Shown here one piece after another: positions 41,229 to 49,351 of a stretch of 64,000 nt of DNA; within the stretch, counting starts at the first letter, position 1, and the number at the start of each line of letters is the position of its first letter. The stretch is from Glaciecola sp048820975. Lineage in GTDB: Bacteria; Pseudomonadota; Gammaproteobacteria; Enterobacterales; Alteromonadaceae. Location of the stretch: contig NZ_JBMEUF010000001.1 in NCBI RefSeq assembly GCF_048820975.1, positions 2,661,759-2,725,758 of the forward strand. Direction: 5' to 3'. Below the pieces are notes generated by a model. That model was not told the origin of the DNA. It searched no databases and saw only the letters and a list, made by a program, of their open reading frames with translations. The translations under genes and the position numbers were made by a program.

Positions 41229-41311
41229 GTACCTACGCGTCTTTACTGTGTTCTATTCAATAATAACTGCCAAGTATACCTTGAAGTGGGGCGCTTTGGT
41301 AAGAGGGATTT

Positions 41312-41344
41312 CACTGCTAGGGCATACAATTTGCCTTAGCAGTG
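41312..41344 (-). terminator. Possible terminator hairpin
   Basis: CACTGCTAGGGCA pairs with TGCCTTAGCAGTG (one mismatch), loop TACAATT-like. It lies downstream of the DUF2489 gene on the minus strand. The following T-run is weak. Confidence 0.45.
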
Positions 41345-41371
41345 TATAAATTGCGATTGTATTGGAATTGA

Positions 41372-41821
41372 TTAGGCTTGAAAGTGACGCAGAGCTTCTG
41401 TTTCTTTCAAGATGCCGCTTTCCAGTTCACTTTCAAATTGCTCTCGCTCTTTGTCCTGTGCTCTGCGCTCGCTTTTTGAAAGCTGGGCTCTAGCCTCGTG
41501 AGTAGGGTAGTTCTTTACCTTCTCAAAAAGCGCGTGTACTTTGGGATATATTGCCGGGTAGTCAGGATGTGGTGAAACAGGCAAAGCCTCGAGCAAATTA
41601 CAAATTCGTATAACTCCTTCTGACAAATCGCATTGTTGTTGCTGCATAGCAAAAGCAATGGTTTGAATAGAGTCTTGCATAGAAGCTATTCGTTTATTTC
41701 TAATAGCTTGTTGTTGTGTACTTTGAGCTTTCACTAAAAATAACAACTTGCCTGCATAAACACCTAACGCAATTATTACTATTACAGCAAGCACTAAGGC
41801 TATAAGAACACCTGTTTCCAT
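41372..41821 (-). CDS. DUF2489 family membrane-anchored protein
   Basis: A 149-residue protein. One N-terminal membrane helix (about 5-30, VLIALVLAVIVIIALGVYAG) is followed by a helical soluble part with VIRICNLLEALPVSPHPDY and HEARAQLSKSERRAQDKERE. This matches DUF2489 proteins, of unknown role, usually found beside yihI. The gap to yihI upstream is only 9 bp, so they form an operon. Confidence 0.85.
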   Translation of the reverse strand: METGVLIALVLAVIVIIALGVYAGKLLFLVKAQSTQQQAIRNKRIASMQDSIQTIAFAMQQQQCDLSEGVIRICNLLEALPVSPHPDYPAIYPKVHALFEKVKNYPTHEARAQLSKSERRAQDKEREQFESELESGILKETEALRHFQA

Positions 41822-41830
41822 ATTTTTTAA

Positions 41831-42397
41831 TTAATCCTCGAAATCTTCTAGCTTTATTGCGTCTAAACTATCGAAAGGATCATTTGATTTCTTACTTTGT
41901 TCGTTATAGTCAGTATCTTCATAATCATAGCCGTCTTCATCTACGTCCATTTCAATGCCTAGCAACTCGCATAGAACTTGGTATCGGGCGGTTAATTTAT
42001 TAACGTAAGCTTGCTCGCCAGGGCTTAGCACTTTTGTTAATTGTTTTTCCAATAACTGCTCAAGCTCAATGTTATTCTCAATAGCTTCAAGCTCAGCTTG
42101 CGGAGTTTTGTATTTAACCTCTTTTGGTGCGGCCGCTTTACTTACTTTTTTGGCGCCGGGCTTATATGCGTCTAAGTTAATAGGGGTTTTGCTACCTACC
42201 TTTGGATCTAACTTCTTCTTTTTCTCGGCTTGAATAATTGACTCAGCAATATTTTGGCGGGTACCTGACTTGTTACCTTTGGTTTTGCCGCCTTTGCCTT
42301 CCGGGGCTACATTTCGAGATTTTTTCTCTGGTCGAGGTGCGTCAGTTTTACGTACGCCAATTAAACCAATTTTTCTAGATTTTTTTCTTTTCGCCAT
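41831..42397 (-). CDS. yihI: Der GTPase-activating protein YihI
   Basis: A 188-residue, highly charged protein. The basic N-terminus MAKRKKSRKIGLIGVRKT has the YihI KxSRKxG pattern. The conserved core (about 95-150) reads LEAIENNIELEQLLEKQL and VLSPGEQAYVNKLTARYQVL, with an acidic C-terminus. YihI stimulates the GTPase Der (EngA) and so slows late 50S assembly. It is first gene of the yihI-DUF2489 pair. Confidence 0.9.
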   Translation of the reverse strand: MAKRKKSRKIGLIGVRKTDAPRPEKKSRNVAPEGKGGKTKGNKSGTRQNIAESIIQAEKKKKLDPKVGSKTPINLDAYKPGAKKVSKAAAPKEVKYKTPQAELEAIENNIELEQLLEKQLTKVLSPGEQAYVNKLTARYQVLCELLGIEMDVDEDGYDYEDTDYNEQSKKSNDPFDSLDAIKLEDFED

Positions 42398-42520
42398 GAT
42401 GTGCTCAGTGAATTAACACGCCACTTTTTAATAGCGTGTTAGATATTAGGGAATTCTACAAGGGGGATTATAACTGATGCGTAAACATTCAACAATTTTG
42501 TTTGGTATAGAGTAGAGAAG

Positions 42521-42550
42521 AAAAAAGGTGATAGTCTAAACTATCACCTT
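42521..42550 (-). terminator. Strong Rho-independent terminator
   Basis: Perfect 10-bp stem AAGGTGATAG/CTATCACCTT with a 6-nt loop, followed on the minus strand by six T. It is 250 bp beyond the cytochrome c4 stop and 124 bp before yihI. Confidence 0.85.
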
Positions 42551-42737
42551 AATTTAATGAGTGTCTTTAGACACCTCTCCCGTTTCGACACATCCTGTGC
42601 ACTTGTTCTTGCTAGTGTTTAACTTTTTATTATTTTTATCTAAATTAGCGAACGTATTTTTTTGTCGTCCTTTTCGCTTTTTATTATTTTAAAGAGTACT
42701 CGCTAACAGCAGATTTTCTAATCTGTGCTAGAAAGTT
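42521..42737 (-). ncRNA. Candidate structured small RNA
   Basis: On the minus strand a possible promoter (-35 TTGTAA 42766-42771, -10 TATTAT 42744-42749, 16-bp spacer) precedes about 215 nt ending in a strong terminator. In between: hairpin CAGATT/AATCTG (42710-42725), a longer pairing AGCGAA/TTCGCT (42647-42678), a CACA-GGA-TGTG hairpin (42589-42599) and GTGTC/GACAC (42561-42574). GGA in the hairpin loop, AGGA and GGGA motifs nearby recall CsrA/RsmA-binding RNAs, but they are few. It could instead be just the 3' end of the cytochrome transcript. Confidence 0.38.
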
Positions 42738-42800
42738 GAGTAGATAATACGCAAAAAAATAATTATTACAATAAAATTAACAATTAATTTACAATATTTG

Positions 42801-43421
42801 TTAGTTCAAACCTTCTAAGTACTGAGAAAGTATAGAAATATCTTCGTCAGTTAACTTACCCGCGATACCTCGCATCATGCCATTTAGGTCATTATTTCGC
42901 CCACCTGAACGGAACATTTCTAGTTGAGATTTGCTGTAAGCGGCATGTTGGCCACCAATTACAGGGAAACCAGCTAAGTTCATTCCATTACCAGAAGGGC
43001 CATGACACGCAATACAAGCCGTAATGCCTCGTTCTGCATCACCACCGCGGTATAGAGCTTCACCTTGTGCAATTACATCTTCTGGTGCACTACCTACCTG
43101 TAAGGTTTGGCCTGAGAAGTAAGCTGCTAAATCTAGCATGTCTTGATCTGACAACAATGCAGCCTGACCATTCATAATAGCGTTATTACGACCTTCTTTG
43201 CCGCCAGTTTGACTCGCTAGTTTGAATTCTTGTAGCTGCTTGAGTAAATAGCCTTCGTGCTGCCCTGCTAATTTAGGGTTTATGTTAATCGCACTATTGC
43301 CATCAGTACCATGGCAGGCTGCACAAACAAGAGACTTGGCTTTTCCTGCTTCAGCATCGCCTTGTGCCTGGGCTACAGAACATCCAATAAACAAAGCTAG
43401 AAGCAAACAATATTTTTTCAT
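42801..43421 (-). CDS. Di-haem cytochrome c4
   Basis: A 206-residue periplasmic protein. The signal peptide MKKYCLLLALFIGCSVAQAQ is followed by two cytochrome c domains. Haem sites are CAACH (about 41-45) and CIACH (about 137-141), with Met axial-ligand candidates in each half (for example NAIMNGQAA and LNGMMRGIAG). The tandem architecture is that of cytochrome c4, an electron donor to terminal oxidases. I start at ATG 43421; the 12 extra residues of the longer reading precede the signal peptide. It is divergent from engB. Confidence 0.93.
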   Translation of the reverse strand: MKKYCLLLALFIGCSVAQAQGDAEAGKAKSLVCAACHGTDGNSAININPKLAGQHEGYLLKQLQEFKLASQTGGKEGRNNAIMNGQAALLSDQDMLDLAAYFSGQTLQVGSAPEDVIAQGEALYRGGDAERGITACIACHGPSGNGMNLAGFPVIGGQHAAYSKSQLEMFRSGGRNNDLNGMMRGIAGKLTDEDISILSQYLEGLN

Positions 43422-43593
43422 ACTTACTCTCTCTAAACGTGAGGTTTGACCGATCACACTATGTGATGGTCGGGTATTTTACACAAATAATGCCTTAAAA
43501 AAACATTATCCTTGATAATACTATGGATTTACACAAAACAATTTTGTGTTTTAGGTGTAAACTTATCGGCAATTTGAACCAATTCATTTGATT

Positions 43594-44208
43594 ATGTCAT
43601 ACTTTTCTCAAGCTAAATTTCTAACAAGTGCGCCAGATATCGCTCACTTAGACCCTTTTGACGGCGGTGAAATTGCATTTGCTGGGCGTTCAAACGCAGG
43701 TAAATCAAGTGCCTTAAATAAGCTAACTCGCCAAAAAACCTTGGCGCGAACCAGTAAAACGCCTGGACGTACGCAACTTATCAATTTATTCGAGCTTGAT
43801 GAAACACGCCGTTTAGTTGATTTGCCCGGTTACGGTTATGCAAAAGTACCGTTAGCTATGAAGCAGAAATGGCAAAAATCGTTAGGCGAGTATTTGCAAA
43901 AGCGTGATTGCTTAAAAGGTTTAGTGGTATTAATGGATATTCGCCATCCACTTAAAGATCTTGATCAAGACCTAGTATACTGGGCGGTAAACGCCAATCT
44001 ACCTGTACTTATTCTACTCACTAAAGCTGATAAGCTAAAAGCAGGAAAACGTAAAAGCCAATTATTAATGGTACGTGAAGCCTGTATTGCATTTAACGGT
44101 GATGTAACTGTGCACGTTTTTTCTTCTTTAAATGGCCTAGGTTTACCAGAAACCGAGAAAAAGATTAGCGAATGGTTAGACATTCCCCGCCCCAATAGCG
44201 AGAGCTAA
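43594..44208 (+). CDS. engB: Ribosome biogenesis GTP-binding protein EngB (YihA/YsxC)
   Basis: A 204-residue GTPase needed for 50S assembly. P-loop GRSNAGKSSALNKL (about 31-44), switch region TPGRTQLINLFEL, G3 DLPGYGYAKV and G4 TKADKL are intact. ATG 43594 (MSYFSQAKF) is chosen over the TTG two codons earlier. Its location between cytochrome c4 and polA, with yihI close by, mirrors the enterobacterial engB-polA neighbourhood. Confidence 0.96.
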   Translation: MSYFSQAKFLTSAPDIAHLDPFDGGEIAFAGRSNAGKSSALNKLTRQKTLARTSKTPGRTQLINLFELDETRRLVDLPGYGYAKVPLAMKQKWQKSLGEYLQKRDCLKGLVVLMDIRHPLKDLDQDLVYWAVNANLPVLILLTKADKLKAGKRKSQLLMVREACIAFNGDVTVHVFSSLNGLGLPETEKKISEWLDIPRPNSES

Positions 44209-44256
44209 TCTTTACAAGTAAACATGTTATTACACGTATTAGTTTTATTTGAGTAC

Positions 44257-44277
44257 AGGGCCTTACTATAAGGCCCT
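44257..44277 (+). terminator. Possible terminator hairpin after engB
   Basis: Perfect 9-bp GC-rich stem AGGGCCTTA/TAAGGCCCT with a 3-nt loop, 49 bp past the engB stop. Only a short T tract follows. Confidence 0.6.
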
Positions 44278-44480
44278 TATGTGTCACCTTTCTTTACACT
44301 TTAGTATAGCTTTCTTGCAGCTTCAGAATTAATTGCTTAAAAAACATACAGGCTTTATATGTGGTTTAAATATTGCACTTATCCAATTGCAATAAAATCT
44401 CGCCTTATTTAGTACTAATCTTATGCCGTGTTTAGAAGAAGTTTTGGCTTTACCAAGCAACATAGCTTTAAGGGAAACAC

Positions 44481-45125
44481 ATGAAACTAAGAAAAAAATT
44501 ACTAATATCTGCGTTTATGACGCTGGTATCAACACAATTGCTAGCCACGCCAATATTTAGTTTTGAAATAGATGGTGATACTTTTTTAAATTCTTTCTCT
44601 ATTCAAAATAACTCAAATGCAGGCGAAAGTGTGACTCGTTTTCAGTTGGAAATTGGAAGTACAGACACCTGTTTTGATACCTTATTTGCGGGCAGTGATG
44701 ACATTAACCCCTGCTCATTTAGTTCTAATGCCGCTAAACAATTCTCCCCAGCAAATGGTACCGATTTTGCTACCGGTTTAGTTGAGCCGGTATTGGTGCC
44801 CGATGCAAGCACCTTGCTGGATATATCTTTCACTAGGTTTACTCCCGGCAACAGGTTTAATTGGGATATTGATGTAGACTTTAATGATGGCGGAGTTGCA
44901 GTAGCGGGGTCTGACTTAATAGGTGCTACTGCGCTAATTGATTTCTCAGATGGCCAACGCTTGATTGGTGAGTTAATAGGCGTAGCCGGGAATCCAAACG
45001 CTTCAGTATTTGTGGTGTCGGGAATTGTGCCAGTGCCAACAGTGTCTGTTCCTTCAGGCGTGGGAATTTTCTTGTTGGGTATATTTGCATTGGCGTGTAG
45101 AAAATTCAGAATAACTAGAATTTAG
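44481..45125 (+). CDS. Exported protein with PEP-CTERM-like C-terminus
   Basis: A 214-residue protein. The signal peptide is MKLRKKLLISAFMTLVSTQL, cut near LLATP. The middle has beta-rich FEIDGDTFLNSFSIQNNSNA and DIDVDFNDGGVAV. The C-terminus VSVPSGVGIFLLGIFALACR plus a basic KFRITRI tail resembles a PEP-CTERM sorting signal with VPS instead of PEP. Function unknown; probably surface-associated. It shares no obvious sequence beyond the sorting tail with the protein at 22880-24361. Confidence 0.75.
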   Translation: MKLRKKLLISAFMTLVSTQLLATPIFSFEIDGDTFLNSFSIQNNSNAGESVTRFQLEIGSTDTCFDTLFAGSDDINPCSFSSNAAKQFSPANGTDFATGLVEPVLVPDASTLLDISFTRFTPGNRFNWDIDVDFNDGGVAVAGSDLIGATALIDFSDGQRLIGELIGVAGNPNASVFVVSGIVPVPTVSVPSGVGIFLLGIFALACRKFRITRI

Positions 45126-45137
45126 GGCGATAAATAT

Positions 45138-45171
45138 AACAATGGCTTCTTAAATTTAAGAAGCCATTGTT
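45138..45171. terminator. Bidirectional terminator (34-bp perfect palindrome)
   Basis: The arms AACAATGGCTTCTTAAA and TTTAAGAAGCCATTGTT pair perfectly. It lies between the convergent genes ending at 45125 and 45196. T-rich ends on either strand are short. Confidence 0.75.
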
Positions 45172-45195
45172 ACTAAGCTAGTAACTTAACCGTGT

Positions 45196-45741
45196 TTATT
45201 CGTACGTTCCACGAATAGGGTAGTCATTCTCACGAGTGTACTCTAACCCACCCAACAGTATGTCTAAGTCAGGGCGAACAAACGGCGCATTAGCAATTTC
45301 AAGTAGCTGAACTTTGCGTTCGCTGTTGACCACAAATATAGCGGGCTCTGCGAATACATGGTCTGTTTCAGCTGATGACATGGGCTCAGATAACAATAAG
45401 CCAAGATTTTTTGCCACATCTTGCTTCAAGTTTCCGTATACAGGGAAGGTCACATCAGGCACTTTCTCTTCTAAAAATGTGTTTAGCTGCTCAACTGAGT
45501 CTAAAGATGCCGCTACCACGTTTACGCCTAAATCTTTAAATTTACCTAATTTAGATTGAATTTGTGACAAGTATTTTGCACATATTGGGCAATGTACGCC
45601 TCTGTATATAACTACAAGGTGCCAATCGGTTTCGTTTTTATCAGGAAGATTGCCGGTCGCGCGGGGTATAAGTGATACTTCTTCGCCGTCTTTTGTACTA
45701 ACTTGAATGTCAGGAAAAATAGAACCTGCTTTAATAGTCAT
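45196..45741 (-). CDS. Peroxiredoxin-like (AhpC/TSA) thioredoxin-fold protein
   Basis: A 181-residue thioredoxin-fold protein. Its redox site VIYRGVHCPICAKYLSQI (about 44-61) has a CPIC pair where typical peroxiredoxins have PxxxTxxC. It also has GVNVVAASLDSVEQLNTF and the FAEPAIFVVN strand. Such proteins are annotated as peroxiredoxin-like; thiol-disulfide or peroxide reduction is likely, but the substrate is unknown. The ATG at 45741 is preceded by GGAGG, a strong ribosome-binding site. Single gene with a terminator after it. Confidence 0.85.
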   Translation of the reverse strand: MTIKAGSIFPDIQVSTKDGEEVSLIPRATGNLPDKNETDWHLVVIYRGVHCPICAKYLSQIQSKLGKFKDLGVNVVAASLDSVEQLNTFLEEKVPDVTFPVYGNLKQDVAKNLGLLLSEPMSSAETDHVFAEPAIFVVNSERKVQLLEIANAPFVRPDLDILLGGLEYTRENDYPIRGTYE

Positions 45742-45964
45742 GTATTACCTCCATTTGGTATTCATTAGTTATTTAATAACTTTGTTTCTCATACATACGG
45801 GAGCAATTTACGTTCCATTAATTAAGTTTTTGATTTTATGCGTTATTTTCATCTTCGCTAGTGGTGGAACGCAATATCGTGAAATAACTACAAAGGTAAA
45901 TGGGGCAAACTTACATGAAGTGGGGGGTTGCTATAAACGAACAGCGCTAGGCTTAATTTTAGGC

Positions 45965-45995
45965 AAAAAAAACCCCGCTACACACAAAGCGGGGT
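45965..45995 (-). terminator. Rho-independent terminator after polA
   Basis: Minus-strand stem ACCCCGCT/AGCGGGGT with a run of about eight T, 93 bp beyond the polA stop. The 45742-46087 gap otherwise shows no gene. Confidence 0.85.
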
Positions 45996-46087
45996 CAATT
46001 TCTCGGGGGAGAACAACACATTCATAAGTAAGAGTGTGCTATTTCCAATTAGTTCATCTAAAGTATAAAAAAAGTAATTTTATTTTT

Positions 46088-48883
46088 TTAGTGCGCTTCA
46101 TCCCAGTTTTTACCTGTACCGGCTTCTACTACTAAAGGCACGTCTAAATTTACACAGTTCTCCATCAAGCCATTGATTATATCCACATATTCTTCAACTT
46201 TTTCGTTCTTGATTTCAAATACTAGTTCATCGTGGACTTGCATGATCATCGCTACATCATTTTTATTTTCTAATTGCTGCATCCATTTACTAACAGCAAT
46301 CATTGCTTTTTTAATAATATCAGCGGCTGTGCCTTGCATCGGAGCATTTATGGCTGCGCGCTCTGCGCCTGCGCGTCTAGCGCCATTAGTGGCTTTAATA
46401 TCGGGTAAATACAAACGGCGGTCAAACACGGTGGTTACATAACCGTGTTCTTTGGCAAATGCTCGTGTGGTTTCCATATAATCAAGCACGCCCGGGTATC
46501 GAACGAAGTACTTATCCATATAAGCTTGAGCGTCGTTTCTGGATATATTGAGCTGTTTTCCTAAACCAAATGCCGACATTCCATAAATCAAACCAAAGTT
46601 AATTGCTTTAGCGCTGCGTCTTTGGTTGTCAGTGACCTCGTCTAAAGATTCTCCGAATACTTCTGCTGCAGTGGCTTTGTGTACATCAAGGCCGTTAGCA
46701 AACGCATTTAATAAGCCTTCGTCTTTACTCAAATGCGCCATAATACGTAATTCAATTTGGCTGTAGTCAGCCGCAACTACTGTGTAGCCGTCGCGTGCAA
46801 TAAACGCTTGTCGAACTTGCCTGCCTTCGCTGGTTCTAATAGGAATGTTCTGCAAATTAGGATCGGTAGATGAAAGGCGGCCCGTAGCGGTAACAGCTTG
46901 GTGATAAGAAGTGTGTACGCGATTCGTTCTATGGTTAATCATGCGCGGAAGCTTATCAGTATAAGTATTCTTAAGCTTGGTTAAACCTCTATACTGCATA
47001 ATAAGTGCGGGTAGCTCATATTCTAAGGCTAGCTCTTGCAATACTTCTTCAGAGGTAGAAGGTGCGCCTTTAGGTGTTTTCTTTTTAATAGGCAAGCCCA
47101 GCTTTTCAAACAATATGTTTTGCAGTTGCTTAGTTGAGCCTAAGTTAAATGACTCACCAGCAAGTTCGTGTACTTGGGTTTCAAGCTCAACTATACGCTT
47201 AGCTAGGTCTTGGCTTTGCTGTGCAAGTTGCTGAGAATCAATAAGTACGCCAGTTTGTTCCATTGTTGCAAGCACTGATGATAAAGGCACTTCTATTTCG
47301 TTTAGCAATTCACTTAAGCCACTTTGCTCTTTTAATAGTTCGCTTATGGCAAGATATAAACGCAGGGTAATGTCAGCATCTTCAGCTGCGTATTTAGCCG
47401 CAATATCCAAATCTATTTGATTAAACGTAATTTGCTTTGCGCCTTTACCTGCTATTTCTTCGAAGCTTATGGTTTTATGGCCTAAGTATTTTAATGAAAG
47501 GCTGTCCATATCATGGCGAGTAGCGGTGCTGTTTAATACGTACGATGCTAGCATGGTGTCACATAGAATGCCTTGCAAGGCTATGTCGTAATTAGCAAGT
47601 ACGTTTTTGTCGTACTTAATATGCTGCCCAATTTTCTTCGGCGCTATATCTTCTAGCAAGGGTTTTAGGGTTTGCAGCACTGCATTGCGGTCTAGTTGCT
47701 CAGGTGCACCGGGGTAGTCATGTGCAACAGGAACATAATAAGCGCTTTGGTCTACAAAGCTAAAAGATAAACCTACAATTTCAGCCTGCATGTAATCAAG
47801 GCTAGTGGTTTCGGTATCAATAGCATAAAACTCAGCGCTTTTAATCTTATTCACTAAGGCATCAAAATCACTTTGGCTGTACACGGTAGAGTACTTTGAT
47901 GTGTCAATGGCTAGGGCTTTTGGGCTAGCGCTTTGTTCGTTAACGGCTTGTGCGGTTGGCGTACTAGTAGATTGGCTAGCACTGGCTTGGGCCAGAGTGT
48001 CAGCATCGCTGACTTCACTTAACCAGCGTTTGAATTCTAAATCGGCAAACATGTCACGTAATACCGGTTTGTCCATTGGGTCTAGCGTGAAAGCGTCTAA
48101 ATCAAGTTTTAAATCGAGTTCTGTAGCAATGGTTGCCAATTCATATGAAAGCAGCGCTTGTTCTTTATACTCGGCCATTTTCTTGCCCATTGTTTTCGCG
48201 CCACGAAAATCAAGCTCTGCTATTTTATCTAGGTTTTCGTATATTTCATGAATGCCGCCAATCCCATTTAACATGGCTACCGCGCTTTTATCACCCACGC
48301 CAGGAACACCCGGAATGTTATCTACTTTGTCACCTTTTAAAGCAAGGTAATCAATAATTAATTCAGCAGGCACACCAAACTTTTCAACAACACCGGGAAT
48401 ATCCATTGCCGAACGAGTCATGGTGTTAATTAACGTAACGTGCTCGGTAACCAGTTGGGCCATGTCTTTATCGCCGGTACTTATTACACAGTTAATGCCT
48501 TGTTCACTTGCCTGGCGTGCTAAAGTGCCAATTACATCATCAGCTTCTACGCCAGGCTCAACAATCATTGAAAAGCCCATTGCTTCCACTATTTTATGCA
48601 AGGGCTCAATTTGCCCTCTTAATTCGTTAGGCATAGGGGGGCGGTTAGCCTTGTACTCAGGGTAAATATCATCACGAAAGGTTTTTCCTTTGGCATCAAA
48701 CACCACAACCATATGGCTAGGCGTATAGTCGTTAACCAATGAGCGGAGCATATTCACTACGCCATAAATTGCACCCGTATCCATGCCCTTAGAATTTGTT
48801 AATGGGGGCAGGCCATGAAATGCACGAAACAAATAGGAGGACCCATCAACGAGTACTAACGGGGATTCATTTTTTGTGTGCAT
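46088..48883 (-). CDS. polA: DNA polymerase I
   Basis: A 931-residue enzyme for Okazaki fragment processing and repair. The 5'-3' exonuclease (about 1-290) starts with VLVDGSSYLFRAFHGLPPL. The 3'-5' exonuclease (about 330-510) has AIDTETTSLD, with both acidic residues, and AAEDADITLRLY, so proofreading appears intact. The polymerase domain (about 530-931) has GRLSSTDPNLQNIPIR, DYSQIELRIMAHLS and QVHDELVFE. Standard length. Upstream (48963-48971) is a perfect DnaA box; a terminator follows. Confidence 0.98.
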   Translation of the reverse strand: MHTKNESPLVLVDGSSYLFRAFHGLPPLTNSKGMDTGAIYGVVNMLRSLVNDYTPSHMVVVFDAKGKTFRDDIYPEYKANRPPMPNELRGQIEPLHKIVEAMGFSMIVEPGVEADDVIGTLARQASEQGINCVISTGDKDMAQLVTEHVTLINTMTRSAMDIPGVVEKFGVPAELIIDYLALKGDKVDNIPGVPGVGDKSAVAMLNGIGGIHEIYENLDKIAELDFRGAKTMGKKMAEYKEQALLSYELATIATELDLKLDLDAFTLDPMDKPVLRDMFADLEFKRWLSEVSDADTLAQASASQSTSTPTAQAVNEQSASPKALAIDTSKYSTVYSQSDFDALVNKIKSAEFYAIDTETTSLDYMQAEIVGLSFSFVDQSAYYVPVAHDYPGAPEQLDRNAVLQTLKPLLEDIAPKKIGQHIKYDKNVLANYDIALQGILCDTMLASYVLNSTATRHDMDSLSLKYLGHKTISFEEIAGKGAKQITFNQIDLDIAAKYAAEDADITLRLYLAISELLKEQSGLSELLNEIEVPLSSVLATMEQTGVLIDSQQLAQQSQDLAKRIVELETQVHELAGESFNLGSTKQLQNILFEKLGLPIKKKTPKGAPSTSEEVLQELALEYELPALIMQYRGLTKLKNTYTDKLPRMINHRTNRVHTSYHQAVTATGRLSSTDPNLQNIPIRTSEGRQVRQAFIARDGYTVVAADYSQIELRIMAHLSKDEGLLNAFANGLDVHKATAAEVFGESLDEVTDNQRRSAKAINFGLIYGMSAFGLGKQLNISRNDAQAYMDKYFVRYPGVLDYMETTRAFAKEHGYVTTVFDRRLYLPDIKATNGARRAGAERAAINAPMQGTAADIIKKAMIAVSKWMQQLENKNDVAMIMQVHDELVFEIKNEKVEEYVDIINGLMENCVNLDVPLVVEAGTGKNWDEAH

Positions 48884-49351
48884 AAGAGACCTTTACCTTT
48901 GTGAGTGAAAAATTAAATGATTGATATTAAAGTAAATAATTAGATAGGAAACAGAATGAGCCTGTGGATAAGTTTGTTTATAACTAATTTTAACTTAAGC
49001 GAAATTGTACCTTAGTCCGAAGAAAAAAGCATTGAAAGGGTATAAATAGTGGAATATAAAGAGCCGTACAACAACATTTCCATATTCTTATTTTTATTTA
49101 TTTCGTGTTTACGCTTAACGAAATATTTTTGCCATCTACTTAAAATGACAAAAGTGACCTTTGCGGACACATCTAACACTATAAATTTAGCACAGATTTT
49201 TAGTCTGCCAAGTAAAAAAATACATTTATTTTTTTATCTTTCTCGTTCAATGAGTTATAAATAGCATATTCATTTTGGTATTAATTTTGGTTAACACAAT
49301 GTTAACAGCGTCGGCGTACGTCATCCGCCGCGTTAAAGGGGCAAATCAGCT
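48884..49351. other. polA-trkH intergenic region
   Basis: 468 bp between divergent genes. It contains a perfect DnaA box (48963-48971). A 71-codon ORF at 49049-49264 is Phe/Leu/Ser-rich, has no ribosome-binding site and is probably not a gene. Nothing else is recognised. Confidence 0.6.
48963..48971 (-). promoter_or_regulatory. Isolated DnaA box upstream of polA (TGTGGATAA)
   Basis: Perfect inverted TTATCCACA, 80 bp upstream of the polA start codon. It could let DnaA modulate polA, or be a chance 9-mer. Confidence 0.5.

Larger units (their letters stand above)
42398..42800. other. Intergenic region between cytochrome c4 and yihI, strongly structured
   Basis: 403 bp with no ORF. It contains several stem-loops and a strong minus-strand terminator at 42521-42550. 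A candidate small RNA (42521-42737) is described separately. The rest of the yihI upstream region (42398-42520) shows nothing distinctive. Confidence 0.7.

Noticed and set aside
45707..46027. 106-codon ORF overlapping the peroxiredoxin-like start and the polA terminator
   Set aside because: It runs through a clear terminator hairpin and the antisense of a real gene start; composition is not protein-like.
45996..46087. Possible Spot 42-type small RNA after polA, by synteny with enterobacteria
   Set aside because: The terminator is present but none of the conserved Spot 42 5' segment is seen; it is simpler to read it as the polA 3' end.
49049..49264. 71-codon ORF in the polA-trkH gap
   Set aside because: Low-complexity Phe/Leu/Ser composition, no ribosome-binding site and AT-rich non-coding context.
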